In this document: positions 19,211-27,628 of the stretch, piece after piece
Layout of the letters: each line of letters begins with the position of its first letter
How positions within the stretch are numbered: position 1 is the stretch's first letter
Source: an uncultured Bacteroidota bacterium
GTDB lineage: Bacteria; Bacteroidota; Bacteroidia; Chitinophagales; Chitinophagaceae
Assembly: GCA_903877645.1 (NCBI GenBank)
Contig: CAIRES010000025.1
Location: forward strand, 1-52,787
Length of the DNA: 52,787 bases
Direction of reading: 5' to 3'
Translations under genes and position numbers: made by a program
Notes under the pieces: model-generated
Databases searched by the model: none
What the model was told of the DNA's origin: nothing
The model's input: only the letters and a program-made list of their open reading frames with translations

Positions 19211-19272
19211 ACAAACTTTACAGGTGTTTTTCATTAAATTTACATCATACCAAATAAGATACCAATAGTGAT

Positions 19273-19440
19273 ATGGGTTTAATAAACTGTAAATCGTGCG
19301 GAAAGCAAGTAAGCGATGCTGCATACAGATGTCCATATTGTGGTGATGGTACATTACAGAATGAGAAAACAGCTAAAATATTTGTTAGATTTTTCTGGAT
19401 AGTTGTAATCATTGCTGCTTTGCTTTATTTATTTGGTTAA
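19273..19440 (+). CDS. 55-residue zinc-ribbon membrane protein
   Basis: A short gene of 55 residues. Residues 6-23 carry two CxxC knuckles (CKSCG and CPYCG, 10 residues apart), a minimal zinc ribbon. Residues about 38-54 form one hydrophobic transmembrane helix near the C-terminus. This layout is common in small zinc-ribbon membrane proteins of unknown role. The zinc ribbon would face the cytoplasm if the tail is anchored. The ATG at 19273 follows the repeat zone; no consensus promoter is clear. Confidence 0.65.
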   Translation: MGLINCKSCGKQVSDAAYRCPYCGDGTLQNEKTAKIFVRFFWIVVIIAALLYLFG

Positions 19441-19474
19441 TAGTATGTATATCGTTGCTGTGAAATTTTATACT

Positions 19475-19693
19475 ATGAAAGGAAAAAATAAATTCACTAA
19501 GAAAGATGCTAAGGAAATTAGAAAATTGCTTGCTATTTTGCGTGAATCAAATAGGGAAGACCAAAAAAAGTTGCGCAATACACTAAGGAACAAATGTTGT
19601 TTCCATATTCGGGACTTTACACAGTCCAATAATGGATTTACCATTAATGATTTTGATGATTTGGAAAAAAACGGTAAAATAGTCGTGATTTAA
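19475..19693 (+). CDS. Small charged protein of unknown function
   Basis: A 72-residue protein that I do not recognise. It begins with a strongly charged helix (KFTKKDAKEIRKLLAILRESNREDQKKLRNTLRN), followed by a possible strand region (CCFHIRDF) and an acidic tail. In-frame ATGs at 19412 and 19445 exist; 19412 would overlap the zinc-ribbon gene. It lies 34 bases after that gene and is probably co-transcribed. Confidence 0.55.
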   Translation: MKGKNKFTKKDAKEIRKLLAILRESNREDQKKLRNTLRNKCCFHIRDFTQSNNGFTINDFDDLEKNGKIVVI

Positions 19694-19726
19694 ACGTTAT
19701 GTTTTCCAATCGAGCCCCCCCCCTCG

Positions 19727-19772
19727 TCCTCGAATTTTTCGAGGATGCCCCGGCAGTGCGTTTGCAACGCAC
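19727..19772. other. Two adjacent hairpins after a C9 run
   Basis: An 8-bp stem with a TTT loop (19727-19745) and a 7-bp stem GTGCGTT/AACGCAC (19756-19772) sit between convergent genes, just after a run of nine C. They may act together as a terminator, though neither has a strong T-run. Confidence 0.45.
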
Positions 19773-19781
19773 GAACAAATA

Positions 19782-20435
19782 CTAAAACCTCGTCGACAAC
19801 CCTCCCGAAAACACACCCTTGTACCCCGCGCCTATTTCCACAAAGCCGGCTATGTTGCCGCCAAACCGTATGCCAAAACCTGTGACCTGGAAGTTGAAAT
19901 TGGTGCGGTGGTAGTCGTATGGGTTGGAGGGCAGCGCTACCGGTGGGCCATACGGAGCATTAGGGTCTATAGTGCATTTATCGTCATAGAACGTTACGCC
20001 TGCACCCACGCAGCCATACATCATTACCTTATCCCGTTTGAAGTAAGCGAGCAATGCTTCAGGCGCAAAGGTATAGGCGTGCATTTTGTAATGTCCGCTC
20101 ACGCCGTCCAGGCCGGTAGAGGTCATTTCGGGGTTGCCATAAGATAGGTCTCCGCTTTCCATATCCATACCTGCGGTAAAACCGAGGGCGAACCGTTCGG
20201 TAAGGAAATGCCGGTAGGTCACAAAGATGGCCCCCGTCACTGCCGATGGCATCGACACATAGCCGCTCAGCACAGGAGGCCCGGCCCAGCCATTGATCTC
20301 GGCACCGGATATAATGCCTTCGCTCAGGTATAGATAGTTATTCCCGGCTTCGTTATTGCTTCTGTTGTATTGGGCGTGCAGCATCACCGGGCACAAGATG
20401 ATCAGCACAAGAGTGGGTAGGTGGGTGTGTTTCAT
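19782..20435 (-). CDS. Outer-membrane beta-barrel-like protein
   Basis: A 217-residue exported protein. The signal peptide is MKHTHLPTLVLIILCPVMLHAQ. The remainder has alternating hydrophobic/polar strands with glycines and aromatic girdles (TGAIFVTYRHFLTERFALGFTAGM; MYGCVGAGVTFY; FQVTGFGIRFGGNIAGFVEIGAGYKGVFSGGLSTRF) and ends in a C-terminal Phe, as outer-membrane barrels do. An eight-stranded porin/OmpW-like barrel is plausible. Function unknown. Confidence 0.7.
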   Translation of the reverse strand: MKHTHLPTLVLIILCPVMLHAQYNRSNNEAGNNYLYLSEGIISGAEINGWAGPPVLSGYVSMPSAVTGAIFVTYRHFLTERFALGFTAGMDMESGDLSYGNPEMTSTGLDGVSGHYKMHAYTFAPEALLAYFKRDKVMMYGCVGAGVTFYDDKCTIDPNAPYGPPVALPSNPYDYHRTNFNFQVTGFGIRFGGNIAGFVEIGAGYKGVFSGGLSTRF

Positions 20436-20525
20436 AAAAGTGTTTTTATGTGTATATCATAAAGTGTGCCATATTTTATACAATAGATAGGATAAGTGCT
20501 TAGCTTATGATCGTGCTATCCAGGG

Positions 20526-20636
20526 CCACCACATAGGCACATAGAGCACATAGGAGCGAGTAATTGCAGTTATGTATACTTTGAAATTATGAGTGGAGAC
20601 CACATAGGCTATGTTTTCTATGTGCCTATGTGGTGG
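20526..20636. repeat. Inverted repeat, 20-bp perfect arms
   Basis: The arms at 20526-20545 and 20617-20636 are perfect reverse complements built from CACATAGGCACATAGA. An inner 10-bp stem (CCACATAGGC/GCCTATGTGG, about 20600-20633) is nested in the right half. The element fills much of the 311-base gap upstream of grpE; no gene is seen. Confidence 0.7.
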
Positions 20637-20713
20637 GAGATCTTACGCAAGTCCGTACTTCTAAAGTGTGGCACAACTGTACGTAGCCTCCGCCATTTTG
20701 TCCAAAATCACCA

Positions 20714-20742
20714 TTTGGCAAAAAAATTGCACCCTATATTTG
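20714..20742 (+). promoter_or_regulatory. grpE promoter
   Basis: TTTG at 20714-20717 and TATATTTG at 20735-20742 (full TAnnTTTG match) with a 17-base spacer. The -7 box ends only 4 bases before ATG 20747, so an mRNA starting here would be leaderless for that ATG, or have a leader of about 24 bases for ATG 20771. Confidence 0.7.
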
Positions 20743-20770
20743 CTCTATGTTTTTTAAAAAAAGAAAGGAT

Positions 20771-21352
20771 ATGACGGATAATAAGAACGCTATGAATGAG
20801 AATGCCGACAACTTGTCACAAAACGAAGAAATGGATGAACTTTCGAATATGCTGAACAGCGATGATAGCCGTGCAGGCACCGAATTGCCTGAAAGTAATA
20901 ATGACGAAGTTGAAAAACTGCAGGCCGAGATCGCAGAACTGAAAGACAAGCACCTGAGGCTCATAGCTGAGTTTGATAACTTCCGCAGGCGCACAGCCAA
21001 GGAAAGGGTAGAGCTCACCCAGACAGCAGGTAAAGACATTTTGCAGTCGTTGCTGGTAGTGCTGGATGATGTGAACCGTGCTGCAAAGCAAATGGAAACT
21101 ACCGATGATGTTGCTGTACTTAAAGAAGGTATCTCATTGGTATTCAATAAGTTTAAGGCCATTATGCAAAGCAAAGGACTGAAGGAAATGGAAGCGCAGA
21201 ATGCGGAATTCAACGCAGACCTGCACGAGGCGATCACCGAGATTCCTGCCCCTAATGCAAAGATGGTAGGCAAGGTAATGGACGTGGTGGAGCAAGGGTA
21301 TTACCTGAACGACAAGCTCATCAGGCATGCCAAAGTGGTGGTAGGAAAGTAG
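20771..21352 (+). CDS. grpE: Nucleotide exchange factor GrpE
   Basis: A 193-residue GrpE, the exchange factor that releases ADP from DnaK. The acidic, disordered N-terminus leads into a long coiled-coil (EVEKLQAEIAELKDKHLRLIAEFDNFRRRTAKER), a four-helix dimer region and the C-terminal beta-wing with the family signature EITEIPAPNAKMVGKVMDVVEQGYYLNDKLIRHAKVVV. ATG 20771 is preferred because AGAAAGG lies just upstream and the promoter box ends at 20742; ATG 20747 would add eight residues. dnaJ follows after 179 bases, the usual grpE-dnaJ pairing. Confidence 0.93.
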   Translation: MTDNKNAMNENADNLSQNEEMDELSNMLNSDDSRAGTELPESNNDEVEKLQAEIAELKDKHLRLIAEFDNFRRRTAKERVELTQTAGKDILQSLLVVLDDVNRAAKQMETTDDVAVLKEGISLVFNKFKAIMQSKGLKEMEAQNAEFNADLHEAITEIPAPNAKMVGKVMDVVEQGYYLNDKLIRHAKVVVGK

Positions 21353-21435
21353 TCTTTAGTCGTTAGTCTTTAGTCGTTAGTAGATAGTTTGCGAGTAAGA
21401 GGGAGATCCCAAATATAAAATTCCAAATTCCAAAA
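21351..21435. repeat. Composite AGTCGTTAGT + TTCCAAATT repeat
   Basis: AGTCTTTAGT and AGTCGTTAGT copies (21358-21367, 21372-21381) with a TAGATAG unit follow the grpE stop directly. They are followed by the inverted form of the TTTGGAATTT motif (21409-21434). Both halves recur together at 50034-50170. Confidence 0.65.
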
Positions 21436-21531
21436 TGGCGTTTGGTGAAGAATAAAGAATATCACACATATTATTAACATCCTTGAGTTGTTTGATTTGA
21501 GGGAAATGTTCGCTTCGGCGTATGGTGGTTT

Positions 21532-22704
21532 ATGGCAAAGAGAGATTATTATGAAATATTGATGGTGACCAAGTCATCGTCGGCTGATGAGATCAAAAAG
21601 TCCTATCGCAAGATCGCGCTCCAGTTTCACCCCGACAGAAACCCGGGCAATAAGGAGGCTGAGGAGAAATTTAAAGAAGCAGCTGAGGCGTATGAAGTAT
21701 TGAGTAACAGCGAGAAGCGTGCTTCATATGATCGGTTTGGCCATGCGGGTACGGGTGGTAACGGCGGCTTCGGCGGCGGTGGCGCCGGTGGTATGCGCAT
21801 GGAAGATATCTTCCAGAATTTTGGAGATATTTTCGGAAATGATATGTTTGGTGGTATGTTCGGTGGCCAGGGCGGCGGCGGTGGTCGCAGGCAGGGCAGC
21901 CGTGGTGCCAACCTGCGCATCAAACTGAAAATGGATTTTGCCGAGATAGCCAACGGTGCAACCAAAAAGATAAAAGTAAAGAAACACATCACTTGCCAGC
22001 AGTGTACCGGAAGTGGTGCTAAAGATAAAGCTTCTATACAGTCGTGTGGTACATGTGGTGGTTCAGGCCAGGTGCGCCGGGTCACGAATACCTTTTTGGG
22101 GCAGATGCAGACTGTAACCACCTGCCCTACCTGTAACGGCGAGGGCAGTCAGATCACCCAGAAATGCACCGCCTGCAAAGGCGAGGGTAGAGTATATGGC
22201 GAAGAAACACTAAGCCTTGATATACCGGCAGGTGTACAGGACGGCATGCAACTAAGCATGAGCGGCCGGGGCAATGCCGGCGAGCGCGGTGGCCCTCCGG
22301 GTGACCTGCTGCTGATAGTGGAAGAAGAAAAACATGAATTCCTTACCCGCCACGATCTGGACGTAGTATATCCATTGCATATATCTTTCCCCGAGGCGGT
22401 GCTGGGTATGCAAGCCGAAGTGCCAACCATAGATGGTAAGGCCAAAATTAAAGTTCCGGCAGGTACACAGAGTGGTAAGATATTCAGGCTCAAGGGGAAA
22501 GGCTTTCCGTCCTTCCAATCTTACGAGAAAGGGGATCAGTTGATCGAAGTGAATGTTTGGTCGCCTCAGCACCTGACCCATGAGGAGAAAGAAATGATGG
22601 AGCGCCTCAAGAACTCTCCCAACTTCCAGCCTGGCCCCGATGCCAAAGCGGAACGTGAGGAACGAGGGTTCTTTGATAAGATAAAAGATGTATTTGGTAG
22701 TTAA
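21532..22704 (+). CDS. dnaJ: Molecular chaperone DnaJ
   Basis: A 390-residue type I DnaJ (Hsp40), which delivers unfolded clients to DnaK and stimulates its ATPase. The J-domain (residues 1-70) has the HPDRNPG tripeptide motif. A Gly/Phe-rich linker (about 71-125) includes [16 protein letters not shown]. Four CxxCxGxG zinc motifs follow ([32 protein letters not shown]; about 160-235), then the two substrate-binding barrels and dimerisation tail. Length is standard. It follows grpE in the same direction after a repeat-filled 179-base gap. Confidence 0.96.
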   Translation: MAKRDYYEILMVTKSSSADEIKKSYRKIALQFHPDRNPGNKEAEEKFKEAAEAYEVLSNSEKRASYDRFGHAGTGGNGGFGGGGAGGMRMEDIFQNFGDIFGNDMFGGMFGGQGGGGGRRQGSRGANLRIKLKMDFAEIANGATKKIKVKKHITCQQCTGSGAKDKASIQSCGTCGGSGQVRRVTNTFLGQMQTVTTCPTCNGEGSQITQKCTACKGEGRVYGEETLSLDIPAGVQDGMQLSMSGRGNAGERGGPPGDLLLIVEEEKHEFLTRHDLDVVYPLHISFPEAVLGMQAEVPTIDGKAKIKVPAGTQSGKIFRLKGKGFPSFQSYEKGDQLIEVNVWSPQHLTHEEKEMMERLKNSPNFQPGPDAKAEREERGFFDKIKDVFGS

Positions 22705-22771
22705 AAGATTATTTCAATAATCTTCATTAATTATTGATAATCAATGAAATGATTTATTTTATACTCAAAAT

Positions 22772-22919
22772 AACATAGCCCATGGCTTTAGCCGTGCGTT
22801 TAAAAATGCCCCTGATATTGTAAAGGTTTTCACCGTTTGGGTGGCGCATATTCAAACCGTTAAAACGGTTGCAGGATCACTATTTCCATGTACCCACGGC
22901 TAAAGCCGTGGGCTATGTT
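22772..22919. repeat. 148-bp palindrome-ended intergenic element (REP/MITE-like)
   Basis: Arms 22772-22796 and 22895-22919 are reverse complements at 24 of 25 positions. The right end holds a near-perfect palindrome of its own (CCCACGGCT-AA-AGCCGTGGG, 22893-22912), and the middle holds AACCGTT-AA-AACGGTT (22855-22870). There is no gene in 22705-23203; the remainder of that gap is AT-rich and featureless apart from a promoter. Confidence 0.8.
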
Positions 22920-23170
22920 CTTTTCCTTAGTACCACTTCTATAGTCGTGAAAATGGAAGTTTTATTTACTTTTTCCCGACCTTTTTAACTTCATGCCGTA
23001 GGTTTTCCGAAAATATTTTTTGCCGGGCCATTGGTAATGAAGATTAGTTCTGAATTGATAGCCAATTAGTTGCGGGCAAAAAGTAAAGCACAGGATCGCT
23101 TTGCTGATTTTCTTTACCTCACAGCATTGTAAATTATGTGCTTTTTAGGTATCAATTACCAATAAGTTAT

Positions 23171-23178
23171 TAATTTTG
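23171..23178 (+). promoter_or_regulatory. -7 box for the enoyl-CoA hydratase gene (TAATTTTG)
   Basis: TAATTTTG is a full TAnnTTTG match, ending 25 bases before the ATG at 23204. No clear TTTG lies at the standard distance upstream. Confidence 0.55.
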
Positions 23179-23203
23179 TATTCTCCTAATCAAACACACA
23201 GCT

Positions 23204-23980
23204 ATGCGCCACGCCGAAGGTTATGTATCCCATGAAATAGAACATGGTATTGCCACCATCGAATTCTTCCACCCATCCAGCAATGCATTACCTGCTGCTA
23301 TCCTTACCGATCTGGCCAAGACAATCAATGATGTTGGCATCGACAACAGGGTGAAAGTAATAGTGCTGCGTAGCGCCGGCGATAGGGCGTTTTGTGCAGG
23401 TGCATCATTCGATGAGCTCATGGCCATCAACAATGAGGCAGAAGGCAAGAAGTTCTTTAGTGGTTTCGCTCATGTGATCAATGCTATGCGTAAATGCCAC
23501 AAACTGGTGATCGGCAGGGTGCAGGGCAAGGCTGTAGGTGGCGGGGTTGGCCTCATAGCAGCTACTGATTATGCTATAGCTACTACCGATGCTGCTGTGA
23601 AACTCAGCGAGTTAGCTGTTGGTATTGGTCCGTTCGTGGTAGGTCCGGCGGTGGAGCGCAAGGTAGGTTTATCGGGCTTTTCACAGTTAGCCATTGATGC
23701 CACCGAGTGGCGCTCGGCCGAATGGGCAAAACGACATAGCCTCTATTCTGAGATACATAATACCATTCATGAGGTCGATGATGCAGTGAGTAAGTTAGCA
23801 CAGCGCCTGGCACATAGCAGCCCCGAAGCAATGGCGCAATTAAAGAAGATGTTCTGGCATGGTACTGAGAACTGGGATACCCTTTTGTCGGAGCGTGCAG
23901 CCATCAGCGGCCACCTGGTACTCAGCGATTTCACCCGCAATGCTATCAATAAATTTAAGGCAAAGAGTGTTAAGCAATAA
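23204..23980 (+). CDS. Enoyl-CoA hydratase/isomerase family protein (PaaG-like)
   Basis: A 258-residue crotonase-fold protein. The oxyanion-hole segments are visible: RAFCAGASFDEL (about residues 64-75) and GKAVGGGVGLIAATDYAIA (about 108-126). LSELAVGIGPFVVGP covers the region of the second catalytic acid. Family members hydrate or isomerise enoyl-CoA thioesters. The form with FCAGASFDEL is one I associate with Bacteroidota paa loci, and paaZ lies 7.6 kb upstream, so a phenylacetate role is possible but inferred. Its 3' end overlaps the convergent RsmB-like gene by 11 bases. Confidence 0.87.
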   Translation: MRHAEGYVSHEIEHGIATIEFFHPSSNALPAAILTDLAKTINDVGIDNRVKVIVLRSAGDRAFCAGASFDELMAINNEAEGKKFFSGFAHVINAMRKCHKLVIGRVQGKAVGGGVGLIAATDYAIATTDAAVKLSELAVGIGPFVVGPAVERKVGLSGFSQLAIDATEWRSAEWAKRHSLYSEIHNTIHEVDDAVSKLAQRLAHSSPEAMAQLKKMFWHGTENWDTLLSERAAISGHLVLSDFTRNAINKFKAKSVKQ

Positions 23981-25067
23981 TGGCGATAAACATGCTATCT
24001 GCTTGAATATCAATTCCTTTAATTGTTTTTTGTTCTATTAATTTTTTGCCGGTATTCTTAAGGAGGGCCGCCACCACTTCTTCATTCTCTTGTTTGAACA
24101 CAGAACAGGTAATGTAGATAAGTGTACCATCCTCCTTCAAAAGGCCGGCCGCATTAGTAGCTATCTGCTCTTGTAAAATAGAGAATTTGTTAATATTTTC
24201 CGCGTCAAAGAAGTACATCTGCTCGGGTGTCCTTGCCCAGGTACCCGATCCGCTGCACGGCACATCGCAAATGATATGATCAAATTTTTTAACGCCAAAT
24301 GCCTGCTTCAGCGCTTCTTTGTCTGATACATTAGTTACATGCGTTTCAGGCACCGGCAAGCCATATTGGCGGAACCGTTCCTTCAGATTATGAATGATAT
24401 TTTCCCTGATGTCTGTAACTGTGAGTTGCACGGATGGCAGAATATCCTTAAGTAACAGAGACTTGCCCCCCGCTCCCGAGCAGCAGTCGTACCACTGCTC
24501 TTTTGCCACAGGATGAAAATACTCGCCTGTTTTTTGGGAAGAAGCATCCTGCACTACATAGCTATCCTTTGGTAATATATCATCTATCTTGGCTCCATTC
24601 GGTAAAGACAGGCAATGGTCGGAAATGAAGTGATGAACAATGTTGTGCTTCGACAGTAGGTTTACGATCTTATCTTTATTTTTCCTGATGCGGATAAACA
24701 AGGCAGGCTGGGTAAGCATGGACCGTAGCCATTCCTCCCGGGTGATACCATTAGACAGGGGAGTATCGTAAGGGAACAGTTTACTTATATTAAAACGCAA
24801 TGCCTCGTGTTGCCTTAGCCAATCCGGTATATCGGGTTGGTATTGTTTATCGGCAGTCATAGTTGCCATTAGCGTATCGGGCCATTCTTTATTGTCTGTC
24901 CCTTTGCCTATCCTGTAATAGGTATAAGCAAGTGTGCTCAATATCTTCCTGTCCCTGCTGCCCAGAATAGGGTACTGCTTGAAGTAGCCTTTCAGGAAAT
25001 GGGCAAGAGGTGTGGTGCCATTATAGGTAGCTATAATGGTTTTGATATGTAGGCCGAGATATTTCAT
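23970..25067 (-). CDS. RsmB/NOP2-family RNA (cytosine-5) methyltransferase
   Basis: A 365-residue SAM-dependent m5C RNA methyltransferase, most likely acting on rRNA. Motif I is DCCSGAGGKSLLL, motif IV is DVPCSGSGTW (with the release Cys), and motif VI is ITCSVFKQENEEVV (TCS carries the nucleophilic Cys). The N-terminal part (about 1-150) fits the RsmB/NusB-like helical region. It starts one base after the argS stop, so argS and this gene form an operon, a sensible pairing of translation functions. It converges on the hydratase gene with an 11-bp overlap. Confidence 0.9.
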   Translation of the reverse strand: MKYLGLHIKTIIATYNGTTPLAHFLKGYFKQYPILGSRDRKILSTLAYTYYRIGKGTDNKEWPDTLMATMTADKQYQPDIPDWLRQHEALRFNISKLFPYDTPLSNGITREEWLRSMLTQPALFIRIRKNKDKIVNLLSKHNIVHHFISDHCLSLPNGAKIDDILPKDSYVVQDASSQKTGEYFHPVAKEQWYDCCSGAGGKSLLLKDILPSVQLTVTDIRENIIHNLKERFRQYGLPVPETHVTNVSDKEALKQAFGVKKFDHIICDVPCSGSGTWARTPEQMYFFDAENINKFSILQEQIATNAAGLLKEDGTLIYITCSVFKQENEEVVAALLKNTGKKLIEQKTIKGIDIQADSMFIAIIA

Positions 25068-25068
25068 A

Positions 25069-26865
25069 TTACATTTTCTCCGGCAGGCGTATGCCCAGCA
25101 GGTTCATTCCGTGACGTAATACTGATGCCGTCATAATAATGATCATGAGGCGCAGTTGTTTCTTTTCTTCGCTCTCAGCCTTCGATATGCTATGGTCGGC
25201 ATAAAAGGTATTGAACAACTGTGCCAGTTGGAAACAGTAGTTGCATACCGCCGATGGGTTGAGTTCATTTGCGGCATCCTGCAATATCATTGTATATTCC
25301 TCCAGGGCCAATATGATCTTACGCTCCATCAGTGACAGCTCTGCTGTTTGCCTGAAGCCGCTGAATATATTCGTATCTGGCTGCTGCGGTACATGCTCTT
25401 TACGCAATATGGAGCAGATGCGGGCGTGCGCATACTGTATAAAGGTAGCTGTAAACCCGTGCAGGTCTATAGACTCCTTCGGGTCAAAGATCATTTTCTT
25501 CTTAGGGTCTACGCGCAGCAGGTAAAATTTGAGTGCGCCCAGGCCTATAGTTTCATAAAGCGTACTCAGTTCTTCAGGGGTAAAGCCTTCGGTCTTGCCG
25601 GATTGCTCTGTTTGCTCACCGGCAAGGCGCACCATCTCGGCCACCATATCATCAGCATCTACTACAGTACCCTCCCGGCTCTTCATACGGCCTGTCGGCA
25701 GTTCCACCATGCCATAAGACAGGTGATGAATGCCATCGGCACATGGTTCGCCCATTTTTTTGAGGATGGCCTTTAATACCTGCATGTGGTAGTTCTGCTC
25801 ATCTGCTATTACATATACGGATTGATCGAGGTGGTAATCGTCGTACTTCAGCTTGGCAGTACCGAGGTCCTGGGTCATGTAAACAGAAGTACCATCGCCA
25901 CGGAGGAGGAGCTTTTCATCCAGTCCATCGTCCTTCAGATCCACCCATACCGACCCGTCCTCCTTTTTGAAGAGTACACCTTTATTTAATCCTTCTTCCA
26001 CCAGTTGCTTGCCAAGCAGGTAGGTGTCACTTTCATAATATAGTTTGTCAAATGAGATGCCCAGCTTATCATACGTTTTGTCGAAGCCTTTGTACACCCA
26101 GCCGTTCATGGTATGCCACAGGTCGCGCACCTCTTTATCTCCGGCCTCCCATTTGCGCAGCATATCCTGTGCGCCACGCATCAGCGGGGCTTCTTTCTCC
26201 GCTATCTTTTCTGATACACCGCTATCAATAAGCGCAGCCACCTCAGCTTTGTAAGCATCATTGAACTTTACATAGTAGTCGCCCACCAGGTGGTCACCCT
26301 TAGTGCCGGTCGACTCAGGTGTCGCGCCCTTACCATACTGTTGCCAGGCTATCATAGACTTACATATATGAATGCCGCGGTCATTGATCAGGTTGGCCTT
26401 GATCACTTCATTGCCATCATTCTTTAATATCTGTGATACTGCAGCACCCAAAAAGATATTGCGGAGGTGCCCGAAGTGCAGCGGCTTATTAGTATTGGGA
26501 GATGAGTATTCCACCATCACGCGGCGGGAATTCTCCTTGAGGCCATATCCGCTATTGGTATAATTGGCCGTGAGGTATTGTACCCAGAAGCTATCTTTGA
26601 TGCTCAGGTTCAAAAAACCGCTGACGATCTCGTAACCGCCGAACAGGTCAGACCCCTCGCATAGTTTGTCGCCCAGCAGCTTGCCGATCACATCCGGTTT
26701 CTGCCTCAGCAGCTTCAGAAATGGGAAGAGCACGATGTTATAGTCGCCGGAAAACTCAGGTTTTGTCTGGTTCACGCCGATCATGCTTAGTTCTATAGTT
26801 ACATCAGGATAAAGCTGTTTGAGCGCGCTTTGAGCTTCCTGTTTTATCCGGCTGGCAAGGGTCAT
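25069..26865 (-). CDS. argS: Arginyl-tRNA synthetase
   Basis: A 598-residue class I aminoacyl-tRNA synthetase charging tRNA-Arg. Visible are the N-terminal tRNA-binding domain (about 1-110), the HIGH-type signature in SSPNTNKPLHFGHLRN, a GRMKSREG segment at the KMSK position (ArgRS usually lacks a canonical KMSK), and the C-terminal DALR anticodon-binding domain (FIQYAHARICSILRK ... HGMNLLGIRLPEKM). The length is standard. The ATG at 26865 follows a strong promoter (26882-26912). The RsmB-like gene begins one base downstream. Confidence 0.96.
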   Translation of the reverse strand: MTLASRIKQEAQSALKQLYPDVTIELSMIGVNQTKPEFSGDYNIVLFPFLKLLRQKPDVIGKLLGDKLCEGSDLFGGYEIVSGFLNLSIKDSFWVQYLTANYTNSGYGLKENSRRVMVEYSSPNTNKPLHFGHLRNIFLGAAVSQILKNDGNEVIKANLINDRGIHICKSMIAWQQYGKGATPESTGTKGDHLVGDYYVKFNDAYKAEVAALIDSGVSEKIAEKEAPLMRGAQDMLRKWEAGDKEVRDLWHTMNGWVYKGFDKTYDKLGISFDKLYYESDTYLLGKQLVEEGLNKGVLFKKEDGSVWVDLKDDGLDEKLLLRGDGTSVYMTQDLGTAKLKYDDYHLDQSVYVIADEQNYHMQVLKAILKKMGEPCADGIHHLSYGMVELPTGRMKSREGTVVDADDMVAEMVRLAGEQTEQSGKTEGFTPEELSTLYETIGLGALKFYLLRVDPKKKMIFDPKESIDLHGFTATFIQYAHARICSILRKEHVPQQPDTNIFSGFRQTAELSLMERKIILALEEYTMILQDAANELNPSAVCNYCFQLAQLFNTFYADHSISKAESEEKKQLRLMIIIMTASVLRHGMNLLGIRLPEKM

Positions 26866-26881
26866 TTATATAGTATTTATG

Positions 26882-26912
26882 CAAAAATACTTCTTATAGG
26901 GGGGAAAGCAAA
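26882..26912 (-). promoter_or_regulatory. argS promoter
   Basis: Read on the minus strand: TTTG (26912-26909), exactly 19 bases, then TATTTTTG (26889-26882). This is a full match to the Bacteroidota consensus, 16 bases before the argS ATG. The -33 element lies in the stem of the upstream gene's terminator. Confidence 0.85.
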
Positions 26913-26934
26913 GTAAACCCCAAAGGTTTACTTT
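26910..26934 (-). terminator. Terminator-like hairpin after the PEBP gene
   Basis: A perfect 10-bp stem AAAGTAAACC/GGTTTACTTT with a 5-nt loop begins 13 bases past the PEBP stop. The T-run after it is weak (TTTGCTTT). It overlaps the -33 element of argS. Confidence 0.6.
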
Positions 26935-26946
26935 GGGTTTAGCGCT

Positions 26947-27552
26947 CTACCTGTAATCCTTATCATACAAAGCCACCAGTTCTCCCCAGCCCAGTATATG
27001 GCCTTCCATTATTTTCAGCAGATCGGCTTTGCTGGCATTGCGGCTCAGGTTCAGTTTGGTATCAAGGGCATATACTTTGAAGTGTATATGGTGCGCGCCT
27101 TTTGATGCGCACATACCTATGTAGCCCCTGGCGCTTGCAGTGTTGAGGCCCTCAAAGTCGTTCTTATAATTCTCGGGTATGAAGCTGCCGGTATCTATGT
27201 TCCAGGTCAGCCAGTTCACATAGCAGGTGTCGGCTTTTACTACGGCCATGGGTGCCTTTACTTTTCTTACGTGGTGGCCTTTCTTTACGGGCTTGGGTGG
27301 CGCTACATATTTCTTATCCAGAAAGCGGGTGTAGTCGGCATCCTCTACGATCACGGCCAGTGAGCGGGTCCCGGCGGGCAGGTTGGCAATATTGAGCGGA
27401 GGGCTGGCTCCCTGGCCCAGGCAGGTGTATTTTACAGGGATATAGCCATTGGGCTTAATAGCATAGCTGGTAACGGTAAGGCTCTTCTTATAGGAAAAAG
27501 AAGTAAGCCCGAAAAGTACGATAACGAGTAACGAGTTGAGGAAGGTGCGCAT
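26947..27552 (-). CDS. YbhB/YbcL-type PEBP (Raf kinase inhibitor-like) protein
   Basis: A 201-residue protein of the phosphatidylethanolamine-binding protein family, bacterial YbhB/YbcL branch. The fold signatures are visible: IPVKYTCLGQGASPPLNI (about residues 38-55), SLAVIVEDADY (about 63-74), VNWLTWNIDT (about 115-124) and GAHHIHFKVYALDTKL (about 155-170). A hydrophobic N-terminus (MRTFLNSLLVIVLFGLTSFSY) suggests export, unlike cytosolic YbhB. An insert of Lys/Pro residues (PPKPVKKGHHVRK) sits in the middle. The biological role of bacterial PEBPs is mostly unknown. Confidence 0.87.
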   Translation of the reverse strand: MRTFLNSLLVIVLFGLTSFSYKKSLTVTSYAIKPNGYIPVKYTCLGQGASPPLNIANLPAGTRSLAVIVEDADYTRFLDKKYVAPPKPVKKGHHVRKVKAPMAVVKADTCYVNWLTWNIDTGSFIPENYKNDFEGLNTASARGYIGMCASKGAHHIHFKVYALDTKLNLSRNASKADLLKIMEGHILGWGELVALYDKDYR

Positions 27553-27628
27553 GTGTATGTGTTTGCTTATTCAGCAATAAAATCATACCATCAGCACTAT
27601 ATACATAGTGATGCAATTGTTATCTTAA

